From Flavicella sp965243265 (GTDB lineage: Bacteria > Bacteroidota > Bacteroidia > Flavobacteriales > Flavobacteriaceae), in assembly GCA_965243265.1 (NCBI GenBank), contig CBDEUL010000003.1, positions 1-64,000 on the forward strand: a stretch of DNA of 64,000 nucleotides, read 5' to 3'. Positions within the stretch are counted from its first letter, which is position 1, and the number at the start of each line of letters is the position of its first letter. The notes under the pieces are model-generated. The model was not told the origin of the DNA. It did not search any database and worked only from the letters and a program-made list of their open reading frames with translations. Positions 38,056 through 46,468 of this stretch are shown here, in pieces. A program made the position numbers and the translations under genes.

Positions 38056-38419
38056 CGATATATTGAAGTAAAAAGATCTTTTAATCTTTTATTTGAACCT
38101 GTGATTTACCTTGTTTTGAGCGAATTTTATTGCTGAAAATTTAATAAAAAATCTAAAAATTTATTTTTTAATCGAAGCTTTTAAACTTTGTTTGAAATAG
38201 GAGAAGTTTTTTATTCTTTTTTTTGAAAAATTGAGAAAAATGACATTTTGTAAAAAAATAATGGATTTAGTTTTTTTGAGGATATTGTTTTTTAGGGCTG
38301 TTTTTAGATGGTCTTTTTAGAGATTTTATATGTAATTAAGCTTTTTTGTTTTAAAAATACATTTTTATATAAGTGTCTTTGTGTTTTGGTAAAGATTTTA
38401 ACGGTTTTGTAGCCAGTTT
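38056..38419. other. AT-rich non-coding gap at the left island edge
   Basis: This 364-base gap separates pflB from the accessory island. It is almost entirely A/T runs with no open frame of note. At 38399-38415 it carries TTAACGGTTTTGTAGCC, which resembles the first bases of the repeat at 39043-39247 (TATAACGGTTTTGTATATGGC). I read this as a remnant of the same repeat placed after the GIY-YIG gene. No terminator or RNA is evident. Confidence 0.5.
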
Positions 38420-39042
38420 TTATTTCATTTTTTCTTTAATTTCCAACAAGTCAGATATTCCCAAATTAAACCATTCTCCACGAATTCTTTTCTCATTAAA
38501 TATATTATGTAAATCCGTTTCAGTTGATTTTGGTGAATTCCACAAAGCTATGATTTCAGTTTCTGGATCTTCTCCTTGAAGAGTTTTTTCTCTTACTTTT
38601 GGTTTTATACTGCGACCAATTTTTGTGTATCCATTTCTCGGATTAAACATTAAGTAAATTTTATTCCCATTTTCCGCTATTACATTTTCATTATCTGTTG
38701 AAAAAACATCTTTAAAAGCCTCCATTAAATAAGTGTCTTTCGGATATTCTTGATTTATAACTTTTGCAAATCCAAGAGTAAAATCATTACGGCTTTGATC
38801 ATTTATTTTAATCCTACAAACAGACCACTTAATTCAATTCTATTGTTGATATAAAATAAAAGATAATTGTTATCGGTTTTGTCATCTAACAGCCAAATTC
38901 CGTAACAATGCTTATTTAGTCCATTCAAAACATTGTTTATAGGTCCATTATCAGATTCATTCATTTGAAGAATATCTTGTTCTGATAAGTACTGACAATT
39001 TTCGTTTATATATTTTTGAATGTTATTCGGTATTTTTCTCAA
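38420..39042 (-). pseudogene. GIY-YIG (T5orf172/Mug113-like) protein, frameshifted
   Basis: Two frames join into one protein of about 207 residues. The upstream part (TTG start at 39042, IPNNIQKYINENCQYLSEQD) ends at 38803-38805. The downstream frame continues as INDQSRNDFTLGFAKVINQE and then the nuclease domain. The switch needs one more A in the run 38806-38809. The domain shows IYLMFNPRNGYTKIGRS (GIY-YIG-like start), a following Arg, and ETDLHNIFNEKRIRGEWFNL, which match the T5orf172 family. Many such proteins sit in phage and islands. It could be a broken gene, a phase-variable one or a read error. The TTG start at the edge of the repeat is tentative. Confidence 0.65.
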
Positions 39043-39247
39043 ATTGGCTATAACGGTTTTGTATATGGCTCGTAGCGTGTAAAAAAAACACTAATTTTTC
39101 GGGTTAACACAGAGCCGAATTTTTATATTTTGTTTTAATTTTTCAGTTTTAAAGTCAAATTAAAAACTTGGCGGTCTTTGTAAATAAACACAGACCTTTC
39201 GATTAAACACTAATCGCCCTATTTGCTATATATAGTGTTGGCAAACG
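39043..39247. repeat. interspersed repeat, copy 1
   Basis: This copy shares long blocks with 40114-40314 in the same orientation, for example CGTAGCGTGTAAAAA, TTAACACAGAGCCGAATTTT followed by TATATTTTGTTTT, and TTGGCGG. The ends form imperfect inverted repeats (TAACGGTTTTGTATATGGC near the left, and the complement CCAACACTATATATAGC at the right). It lies directly between the GIY-YIG and 284-residue genes. Confidence 0.75.
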
Positions 39248-39252
39248 TAATT

Positions 39253-40107
39253 TTATTTTTCATACATTCTTTTTAACACTTGTATTATTTCTCCTAAAAC
39301 ATCTGTTTTGTTTTTAAAAGAGCCATTCTCAATTTTATATTTAGAAACCAAATTAGTAATTACTAAAGATGTAATCCTAGAACAAAGCAATAATACAGTT
39401 GAATAGTAACTACTATTTCCATCAGCTTTTTGAATTGATGAATTTAATTGTCTGATACTAATATATTCAGAGTGAATATGGTTTGAATATAAGGAATGTG
39501 TTCTTGACAAGTTACCTATTTTTATCATATCATAAATTTCTTCTGGCTTTTTTAATCTTGCATAACGAGGTTTGATATATTTACTTTTTTGTTTTTTTGA
39601 TGTAGTTTTGAACTCTTCAAGATTCCTCAGTCTATTTAATTCACTGGCAAGTTCATTCCTCATTTTTGTTATTGGTTCAAAATCCTTGGAATGATTATTG
39701 GTTAAGAAAATTTGCTGATTCAATCCTTGAATTTTGTAAACGCAAACTTTTAATTGTTGTGATACCTCAAAATCAATAAAAAAAAGATAACTCAGATTTA
39801 CAAAGGTTTCAATTTGCAATCTTGCGACAGAATATATTGCTGTCATATCATCCATAGGTAAATCCTTGTCACGTATTTTAATGGTAAAACCTTTGGAAAG
39901 GTCTATCAAACTCGAATTATGCTTTATTATTTGGATTAATAACTTTTCTAAAAGACCAGCATCTTCAAATTTGAGTTCAAAATCAAATAAGTCCTGAGTA
40001 CAATTACCTAGTAATGAGTTTAAATCTATTAAAATATCTCTTTGATTTTTGAGAGACATATCATTTAGTGCAAGTAAGGCTTTTATTTTTATACTCTGTT
40101 TTGTCAT
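39253..40107 (-). CDS. unknown helical protein in cassette (DUF5677-like?)
   Basis: The 284 residues look all-helical with no signal peptide or membrane segment. A segment around 95-150 (YSVARLQIETFVNLSYLFFIDF) and the motif SRTHSLYSNHIHSEYISIRQ at about 210-229 resemble DUF5677-type proteins, where a conserved Ser/Tyr...His set lies in a similar helix. That match is by eye and weak. The gene stands alone between two copies of the repeat, as a single-gene cassette would. ATG start, no obvious promoter. Confidence 0.6.
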   Translation of the reverse strand: MTKQSIKIKALLALNDMSLKNQRDILIDLNSLLGNCTQDLFDFELKFEDAGLLEKLLIQIIKHNSSLIDLSKGFTIKIRDKDLPMDDMTAIYSVARLQIETFVNLSYLFFIDFEVSQQLKVCVYKIQGLNQQIFLTNNHSKDFEPITKMRNELASELNRLRNLEEFKTTSKKQKSKYIKPRYARLKKPEEIYDMIKIGNLSRTHSLYSNHIHSEYISIRQLNSSIQKADGNSSYYSTVLLLCSRITSLVITNLVSKYKIENGSFKNKTDVLGEIIQVLKRMYEK

Positions 40108-40113
40108 TTATGA

Positions 40114-40314
40114 TTGCCAACGGTCTTGTGTATGAAACGTAGCGTGTAAAAAGACACTAGCTTTTCGGATTAACACAGAGCCGAATTTTTATATTTTGTT
40201 TTTAATTTTTCTTTTTTAAAAGCCAAATTAAAAATTTGGCGGACTTTATAAATGTAGACAAACCTTTCGGTTTAACACTTATTAGCTATGTTTTATACAC
40301 GTTGTTGTAAGCTG
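40114..40314. repeat. interspersed repeat, copy 2
   Basis: This copy matches copy 1 over most of its length. Its ends form an imperfect inverted repeat of about 28 bases: AACGGTCTTGTGTATGAAACGTAGC at the left, and AACAACGTGTATAAAACATAGC as the complement of the right end. The pairing would give a long hairpin if single stranded. It lies between the 284-residue gene and the four-gene operon. Confidence 0.78.
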
Positions 40315-40426
40315 GCTTTTTCTTTCAGCTTGGTTTTTAGCGTTGGCAAAGACATACTCTTTGGCAAGTTTTGGCTTATGTGTCGGATGGTGTGACTTGC
40401 CAATGTGTATGGCTTTAAGCGTTGGC
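40315..40426. repeat. GCGTTGGC-rich flank, left of the operon
   Basis: This segment carries TTTTTAGCGTTGGCAAAG, TTTGGCTTATGTGTCGG and TTTAAGCGTTGGCC, relatively G-rich for this genome. A similar tract (GGGCGTTGGCTAAAAACAG, CAGCGTTGGCTTTTGTGTCGG) lies on the other side of the operon at 46556-46620, in the same orientation. The operon is thus framed by related direct flanks. Confidence 0.55.
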
Positions 40427-42003
40427 CTATATATTTTCATTTTTTTTCGTTTTCCACCATTGTCTTAATTCAATCATTTTCGGTTCGCCAATATTTATAA
40501 GTCCTTTTCCTGATTCAAGTTTTTTGATTTCAGTTTCTAATTTATATTTACTGCTCGGTGTTCCAACAAAGTTACTAATGGCTTTATAATCCTTATTTTG
40601 AACATTCAAACAAATAGGAAGTTTTACTTGTGATGCAAAATCAAAGTCTTTTGTTTTGTAGTCTTCAACTCCTTGTGAAAGCATAACGATAATAACACCT
40701 TTTGACCTTAATAATCTCAAAAGTTCCTCAAGAGCCTTTCTAGCATTTTTATTTTTTAAGTATATATGAGCTTCATCAATTACAATTACATAACGTAATG
40801 GGAAAATATGGTCTTTTGGTTCGCAATCATTTGTAGAACTAAATAAGAATTGAAATATCTCAATAATAAGAATACAACTAACTGTCTTAAAGTGTCAGAT
40901 AAAGCAGGTGGAAGATTCAGATATAAACTTTTATCTAAAATGTTTGGATTATTAGGATTGCAATTAAATATGTTTGTGGACAAATCACGAATTATTGAAT
41001 ATAATGTGTCTTGCCTAATATTGTTTTCCTCATAGTAATTTTCTAATTCCTCAAATAATTCTAAAATAGTGGGATAACCACCATTTTTACTGTCTAATAA
41101 ATCATTAATTAGAGTAATTAAAATATTCTCTTGGCTAACGCCCATTCTAGGAACGAAAGTAGATATCGTATCAACAAAAGCTCTTATGCTAAAAGGTCTC
41201 TGTCTTTCGTCAAGATTTATAGATAAAAATGGGTTAAACTCAATACCACCATCATTTACAATATCAACAAACTCACATTTTGTAGCATCCAGAAAAGGTT
41301 TTAATTGCTCTGGGTTTCCTTCTCCTTTGTAATCAAAGAAGATAAACTTCAGTTCATTATTAGTGTTTTTAGAAATTTGATATAAAATATCTTTCATTAA
41401 TTGAGTTTTTCCAGAACCTGCCATTCCTGCAATTGCAATATTTCTATTGTCAAACTCTCTTAAATCATTAATTTTTATAACAACATTTTCGCCTTCTTCT
41501 GTTTGGCCTAATTCAAAAGTTAAAAGGTCTTCAAACTCTTTAATATCAATGTTTTTTGAAGAAATGTTTGTTTTAATAACATTTTTCCTTAAATCCAGTC
41601 CACTTTTAACAACTTTTAGAAGAATATCAATGTGGTCACCTTTAGAAATGTTAGCATTTTCAATTTTACTATTCCAAATTTCTAAACCGTGATTTAGATG
41701 AAGTTTAAACAGTTTTATAAATTCATCTTCAAATGTAATTCTGCCATAATGTTGGTCAAGAATAGATTTAAAAATTATTGTATTTGAACCATTTCCTATA
41801 ACGGTACCAAAAATTGCTTTATCATCTCTAAATTCTTTACCATCAGAGCTTGGAATAATATCATTTTCAATGTCAAATATTTTACCTGATAGCAAACTAT
41901 TCGAAAATGCAATACGAGGAACTATTCCGTCATTTTTAAAATTGTATAAGGTTTTTAACTTATATAATAATTCGTCATTTTCTTTGCTTATTTTAATTCT
42001 CAT
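40427..42003 (-). CDS. DndE-HerA fusion ATPase, -1 frameshift in the ATPase domain
   Basis: Residues 1-130 resemble DndE, the DNA-binding helical protein of phosphorothioation systems (MRIKISKENDELLYKLKTLY, IVPRIAFSNSLLSG). From about 170 it becomes a HerA/FtsK-type ATPase with Walker A GMAGSGKTQ at 193-201 and FFDYKGEG. The raw frame ends at 40786. A -1 change near 40850-40858 leads into a frame that carries Walker B YVIVIDEAH, then RLLRSKGVIIVMLSQG, and ends at 40427. The joined protein is about 525 residues. The start overlaps the DndD-like gene by 11 bases. No canonical slippery heptamer is seen at the junction, so an indel is more likely than programmed frameshifting. Confidence 0.78.
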
Positions 42004-44095
42004 AACCTTGGAAATAACCTGTTTTTAAATTTGTGTTTGCCCCATCATTAAATAATAAATAGGATTTAGAAATATTTGCTGAAATGTCTTTATGCCGTTT
42101 AGGTGTAATCTCACTATTTGTAGAGAATAATACAACTTGTTCAGACAGAGCAGGATAATATTTTTTAGTAATATTATCTCTATGTTCTTCATCAAGTCTT
42201 CCAAGAGGTGTATCTATAAATATTGGTAAACTTTGTATTGATTCGTTTAATATTGCTTTTATTAAGCACGAAATATAAATTTGTTTTTCACCAGATGATA
42301 AGCTCTCCTTTCTAATTTCATTATCGTCTTGGTCCAAAAGAGTTATTTTCATTCCTTGGCCAGATGCTAAAATGGTAACTTTTACATCTTCAATAAACTT
42401 GCTACTATTTTCTTCACTTCCAAGTTTGTGCATTAAAATTTTTAACTCGCTTAAAATTGTTTTTTCAAGACTGTCTTTATGTTTGTTTTTCTGTTCTTCG
42501 AGGAATGAATTTAAGACGTCAATGTACTTTTGACTTTCTTTAATCTTAATTTTGTTTTGGGCATTAACATCAACCTTTTTAACTAATACAGACAATTGTT
42601 GATTTAGCCTTATTATGTCACCTTTAAGTTTGTTTATTCGCTGATTATTCTCTCCAATTTTTCTGTTATTTTCTGTGATATTATAATCTGCTATTTCTTT
42701 TTTTGATGAATAGTCTAAAATCAACTCATCTTCCATATCAGCATCAACTTTGCTTAACGTTTTGTTTAATTCTGAAAGTTTGATTCTTGTTTTGTTGAAT
42801 TCTTCAATTGTAGTTTCGAATAAGTCTTTTGATTGAGAACTTACAAGATTAATTGCATCATAGATTAAGCTTTTTTCAGAATTGTTTAAATCGTGTTCAA
42901 ATTCTAAATCTTGATAATCTCCATTAGAATCAAACAATTCCGAACCTAAATTTTTGGCCTTATCGTAATAAAAAAGCTTGTCCTTGAATGACATAGTAGA
43001 ATTTTCAGGTTCAGGTGGTTTATTAAAAAGTAGCTCTATAAAATTTTCAATTTTTTCAGAATTTTCTTTTGAAGAATTTTGAGATATTGAGTTTTTCTCT
43101 TGAATTTCAAGATGTTCGCTTACTTCTTCAAGTTTTCCTGTCAAAATAGCTAACGGAATTATTTCGCTTAATTCATTGAATTTTTCAGATAGTTCAAACT
43201 CCTTTGCTTTAAGCTTTTCTATTTCAGATAAAATTGATTCTCTGTCAAATGTCGAATTCCCTTGTTTACTGTGTTGCGATATGAGGTTATCGTATTGTCT
43301 TATGGTTTTCTTTAAATCATCAATCTCTTTAAGTTTTTCAGCATTCTCTTCTTCAAGCTTTTCAATATCAATTTCAGAGAGTTCAATTGCTTTTTCTTTA
43401 TCAACTATTTGTTCTTGTAAGTTTTTTGTCGCTCCTTCTTTTTTCAATGTATTAATGTAAAACTCTATATCCTCAATTAGAGTGTCGTATGTATCAAGAC
43501 CTAATATTTTGCCTAATGCATCATTTATAAAACTACCTTCTTCCTTAATAGATAAATTTGCAATTTCAGAGATTTTTTCTGCATCAAAAAACACAAATTT
43601 TGCAGCATCTATTGGAATTATATAATCATTGATGAAATTAATTTTATCAGCTTCATCTTCAAAGATTTTCATATTTGAATTAGTATCTGAAATAGAAAGT
43701 GTTTCGTTCATACTAATAACATTAAATGTTCTGGTTATGATAACACTATCAGAGTTTGAATTTAGTTTATTCAATTCTGGTAATTCTATTTCTGAAACTT
43801 CTATACTAACTGAAAATGTATCCTTGTTTTCTCTTTTTGCTGTCCAATTTATAGACTGTTGCATAAAAGATGAATAGTTTTTTTCTTTTTGGATTTCCTT
43901 TTTAAAGTTATCATCAATTTGAGAAATTTTCTCGCCATAAAGACACCAAACTATGGATAATAAGAAGTTTGTTTTACCATAGCCATTTCTACCACCAATA
44001 ACTACAATATTTTGGTCGGTATCAGTTGTTAAATCAATATTTACAGCATTGTAATATTGTCTAAAATTGTTGATTTTTATATTTGAGAACTTCAT
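41993..44095 (-). CDS. DndD-like SMC/ABC ATPase
   Basis: The 700-residue protein is an SMC/Rad50-type ATPase. Walker A is GGRNGYGKTN at 34-43. The DndD-like FVFFDAEKISEIAN follows at about 167-180, a long coiled coil spans about 210-590, and the ABC signature LSSGEKQ lies near 600. Walker B is LPIFIDTPLGRLDEEHRD near 625, and FSTNSEI is the H/switch region. The FFDxEKI block and overall plan match DndD, the ATPase of DNA phosphorothioation. dndB and dndC partners are absent here. The start overlaps the small gene by 4 bases and the end overlaps the DndE-HerA gene. Confidence 0.85.
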   Translation of the reverse strand: MKFSNIKINNFRQYYNAVNIDLTTDTDQNIVVIGGRNGYGKTNFLLSIVWCLYGEKISQIDDNFKKEIQKEKNYSSFMQQSINWTAKRENKDTFSVSIEVSEIELPELNKLNSNSDSVIITRTFNVISMNETLSISDTNSNMKIFEDEADKINFINDYIIPIDAAKFVFFDAEKISEIANLSIKEEGSFINDALGKILGLDTYDTLIEDIEFYINTLKKEGATKNLQEQIVDKEKAIELSEIDIEKLEEENAEKLKEIDDLKKTIRQYDNLISQHSKQGNSTFDRESILSEIEKLKAKEFELSEKFNELSEIIPLAILTGKLEEVSEHLEIQEKNSISQNSSKENSEKIENFIELLFNKPPEPENSTMSFKDKLFYYDKAKNLGSELFDSNGDYQDLEFEHDLNNSEKSLIYDAINLVSSQSKDLFETTIEEFNKTRIKLSELNKTLSKVDADMEDELILDYSSKKEIADYNITENNRKIGENNQRINKLKGDIIRLNQQLSVLVKKVDVNAQNKIKIKESQKYIDVLNSFLEEQKNKHKDSLEKTILSELKILMHKLGSEENSSKFIEDVKVTILASGQGMKITLLDQDDNEIRKESLSSGEKQIYISCLIKAILNESIQSLPIFIDTPLGRLDEEHRDNITKKYYPALSEQVVLFSTNSEITPKRHKDISANISKSYLLFNDGANTNLKTGYFQGYEN

Positions 44096-44274
44096 TTTAT
44101 TGCTTTTTCAATAACGGCATTAATTTTTTGCTGATGGTAATTATTTCTTTTCAGCAACTTCTTTGTTTTAACTGAATCCAATAAAGTTTCAATAGATTCA
44201 AAGTTGACTTCTTTATCATTACAAATCTGTTTGAGTCTTTCGCTTTGCAATAGTTTAGTTTCTTTTATTTTCAT
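44092..44274 (-). CDS. small 60-residue protein coupled to the DndD-like gene
   Basis: The start taken is ATG 44274, 20 bases inside the end of the 737-residue gene, and the stop overlaps the DndD-like start (ATGA). The sequence begins MKIKETKLLQSERLKQICND and is rich in Lys, Glu and Leu, so probably two or three helices. I do not recognise a family. A longer reading starting at 44436 is a shadow of the upstream gene. Tight coupling on both sides suggests a subunit made in step with the ATPase, as in three-component ABC systems. Confidence 0.6.
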   Translation of the reverse strand: MKIKETKLLQSERLKQICNDKEVNFESIETLLDSVKTKKLLKRNNYHQQKINAVIEKAIK

Positions 44275-46468
44275 ATTTAATATTTTGAAGAAGTTTAGCA
44301 ACTTCAATAAATTTATTTTCTTCTTTGCTATCAAGTTCATTTTTATCAAATAGCTTTCTCTGTTTGTAAAAGAATTGATATAAATTTTCCTCACCATTCT
44401 TATTAGCTGATGGCAGTCTTTGATTATTTGAAACAAATGAAATTAATTCTTGATATTTCTCATTTGAATTTAATCTTCGTCTACCATTTATGTTTGGATA
44501 TTTTGCTAATAAACTGTTTAATTTTTCTACTTTATTATTAGCAAGTTTTCCTTTATTTTGTTTACTTTTTTGAACATTAAGCCAACGGTATAGTTTTATT
44601 TCCTTTTCAGGCACACCATTTGAAAACGGTAGCCTTTTTTCTATTGAGACAAAATTTTGAAGCATTTCAACCCTTTCTTCCCAAGTTTTTTTATCGGTTT
44701 TCTGGACTTCCGATATTTTCTTAAAGTCTGATTCGTATTTTTTTATTGTTAACCCTATATGCGAACCTTTAAAAAAGATGTACAATCCAGATTCATCAAG
44801 TTTTAAATTTTGAAGAATGCTATATTGATTTGATTTTGGACGATATTTTAAAACGTGTTCTGTTATATCCGAAATATGTTTCGGTACAACAAATTGCATT
44901 AAATATTCTTCAACAATATCTCGTATTGTACCTCCTTTGAAATTGTCCAATTCACTTTCCCATTTTTTCAAACCAAATACACTTTTTCTACCAATTGGCA
45001 CAAAACCATTTTTCCGTTTCATTGAAACTCTGATTTTTGCTTCTTCTGTGTCATAGTTGGGATGCAGTTCCATTACCTTTTCAAAAATCTCTTTAACTTT
45101 TGAAGGTTTTCCTAAATGTTCAAGTGCTTCAAAAGCATATTCGTGTGCTTGTCGAGAAGTGTTTCTTTTGAAATTTATGTTTTCTTCTAAATCAATATAA
45201 ATTTCAAATTCTTCATTAATTATTTTTTCACAGATTGGGAACAACAATTCTAGAACATCAATATTGTTATTTGATAGAAACTTTGATAAATAGCTTTTGA
45301 AATTAAAGGAATACGATTCCTCAATTCTATCGCTTACCCTGTTTGAAATATCATTAGTAAAAGAAGTGAAATCAAATTCCAATACTAATTCTTTTTCTAC
45401 CAAATAGAAGTTATTCCAATTGTGTCTGTTACGAGAATTAAAATATTTTGGTTGTAAAACATCTTCATAATTCCCAATTAAAGAAAAACTCTCGTTTGTA
45501 TATGCTGAAAGTATGTATGTGATAAATTCTCTAGAAAAATTTGTGTTATTTGATTGGTTGATTTTATCTAAAATATCGGTGTTTATTTCAATATAAATAG
45601 AATCAACATCTATGCTATATTTTTGAAATAAATCGTCATTGAAATTAGAAATAAAAAGCAGCTTGTTAAATAATTCTTCAAGACAAAGCTTTCTTATTTG
45701 TCTTACTCTTTCTCTTGAAAGGTCAACTTGTTCAGCTATCTCATCAAGCGTAAGTTCTTTTTGATTATTGAATAGCTTCAATACTCGCTTGACAATAACC
45801 GTTTGAGTTTCATCAAAAAATGCGTTTTGATTTAAGAGAAATTCTGTAAGTTGAAAAATAGATTCTGATTCTAATATTTCATTTGGAACCAATGGGATAT
45901 CGAAAGTTCGTTGTATTAAAAATTTATTTTTTAATGCTATTAAATACTTTTCATCTCTTGTTTGGTTTACGTCAAATATGAAATCTTTAATAATTGAAAT
46001 ATAAATTTCTATTTCAGGTACACATTTAGCACCAACGTTTTTTATATTTTGAACATTGAAACTTTCAGAGAGTAAAATTTTTTCTGCAAAGTTTTTAACC
46101 TTAAGATTGTTTTTTAAATGTAAAGAGATTGCGTTTTTACTCCTTACAGATAGGCTAGTAGTATTTACAAAAATAAAGCTATTTATTACTTCTCTTTGAA
46201 CTCTTGTTAAGTTTGAAATTATGCTTTTAAGAGGATTTTCTTCTTTGACTTCAATTTCTTTGTTTTCAAAATATCCGTCTGGGTATTTATTACATATCTC
46301 AATGAGTTCTTCATTTGATTTTCTACCACAATTATGAAGTTTTTCGAATGATTTATTTTTGTAATAATACTTCTTTAAATCAGATATAGAGTTTAATTCG
46401 CTGTATTTGCAAACGTGGTATGACCTAACACTTATTTCTTCTTTTTTATAGATTTCGTCAATTGTCAT
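44255..46468 (-). CDS. multi-domain protein with RNA-polymerase-like DNA-binding modules
   Basis: The 737 residues show, in order: an alpha-CTD-like helix-hairpin-helix module at 11-60 (SVRSYHVCKYSELNSISDL, LHNCGRKSNEEL), a second at about 105-160 (LSVRSKNAISLHL, NIKNVGAKCVPEI), and a sigma region 4 helix-turn-helix at 238-268 (LTLDEIAEQVDLSRERVRQI). A HARE-type winged helix follows at 441-503 (ALEHLGKPSKVKEIFEKV, KNGFVPIGRKSVFGLKKW), then possibly a second winged helix at 515-575, and two helicase-associated-type repeats at 593-664 and 668-735. It has no evident enzymatic core. It is the first gene of the four-gene operon and its end overlaps the 60-residue gene. I infer a DNA-binding adaptor or regulator. 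Confidence 0.75.
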   Translation of the reverse strand: MTIDEIYKKEEISVRSYHVCKYSELNSISDLKKYYYKNKSFEKLHNCGRKSNEELIEICNKYPDGYFENKEIEVKEENPLKSIISNLTRVQREVINSFIFVNTTSLSVRSKNAISLHLKNNLKVKNFAEKILLSESFNVQNIKNVGAKCVPEIEIYISIIKDFIFDVNQTRDEKYLIALKNKFLIQRTFDIPLVPNEILESESIFQLTEFLLNQNAFFDETQTVIVKRVLKLFNNQKELTLDEIAEQVDLSRERVRQIRKLCLEELFNKLLFISNFNDDLFQKYSIDVDSIYIEINTDILDKINQSNNTNFSREFITYILSAYTNESFSLIGNYEDVLQPKYFNSRNRHNWNNFYLVEKELVLEFDFTSFTNDISNRVSDRIEESYSFNFKSYLSKFLSNNNIDVLELLFPICEKIINEEFEIYIDLEENINFKRNTSRQAHEYAFEALEHLGKPSKVKEIFEKVMELHPNYDTEEAKIRVSMKRKNGFVPIGRKSVFGLKKWESELDNFKGGTIRDIVEEYLMQFVVPKHISDITEHVLKYRPKSNQYSILQNLKLDESGLYIFFKGSHIGLTIKKYESDFKKISEVQKTDKKTWEERVEMLQNFVSIEKRLPFSNGVPEKEIKLYRWLNVQKSKQNKGKLANNKVEKLNSLLAKYPNINGRRRLNSNEKYQELISFVSNNQRLPSANKNGEENLYQFFYKQRKLFDKNELDSKEENKFIEVAKLLQNIKYENKRN

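Noticed and set aside
39043..40314. Integron attC sites
   Set aside because: Cassette-like layout and inverted ends are present, but the core GTTRRRY/RYYYAAC pair is not found and no integrase gene is in the window; kept only as repeats.
40845..40861. Programmed -1 ribosomal frameshifting in the DndE-HerA gene
   Set aside because: No X-XXY-YYZ slippery heptamer in the overlap and no clear downstream structure; a plain indel explains it better.
44274..44436. Longer start of the 60-residue gene
   Set aside because: The extra 54 codons are an alternative frame of the 737-residue gene and have no independent character.
40427..46468. Complete Dnd phosphorothioation locus
   Set aside because: No cysteine desulfurase, DndB or PAPS-reductase-like DndC is encoded here, so only DndD-like and DndE-like parts can be claimed.
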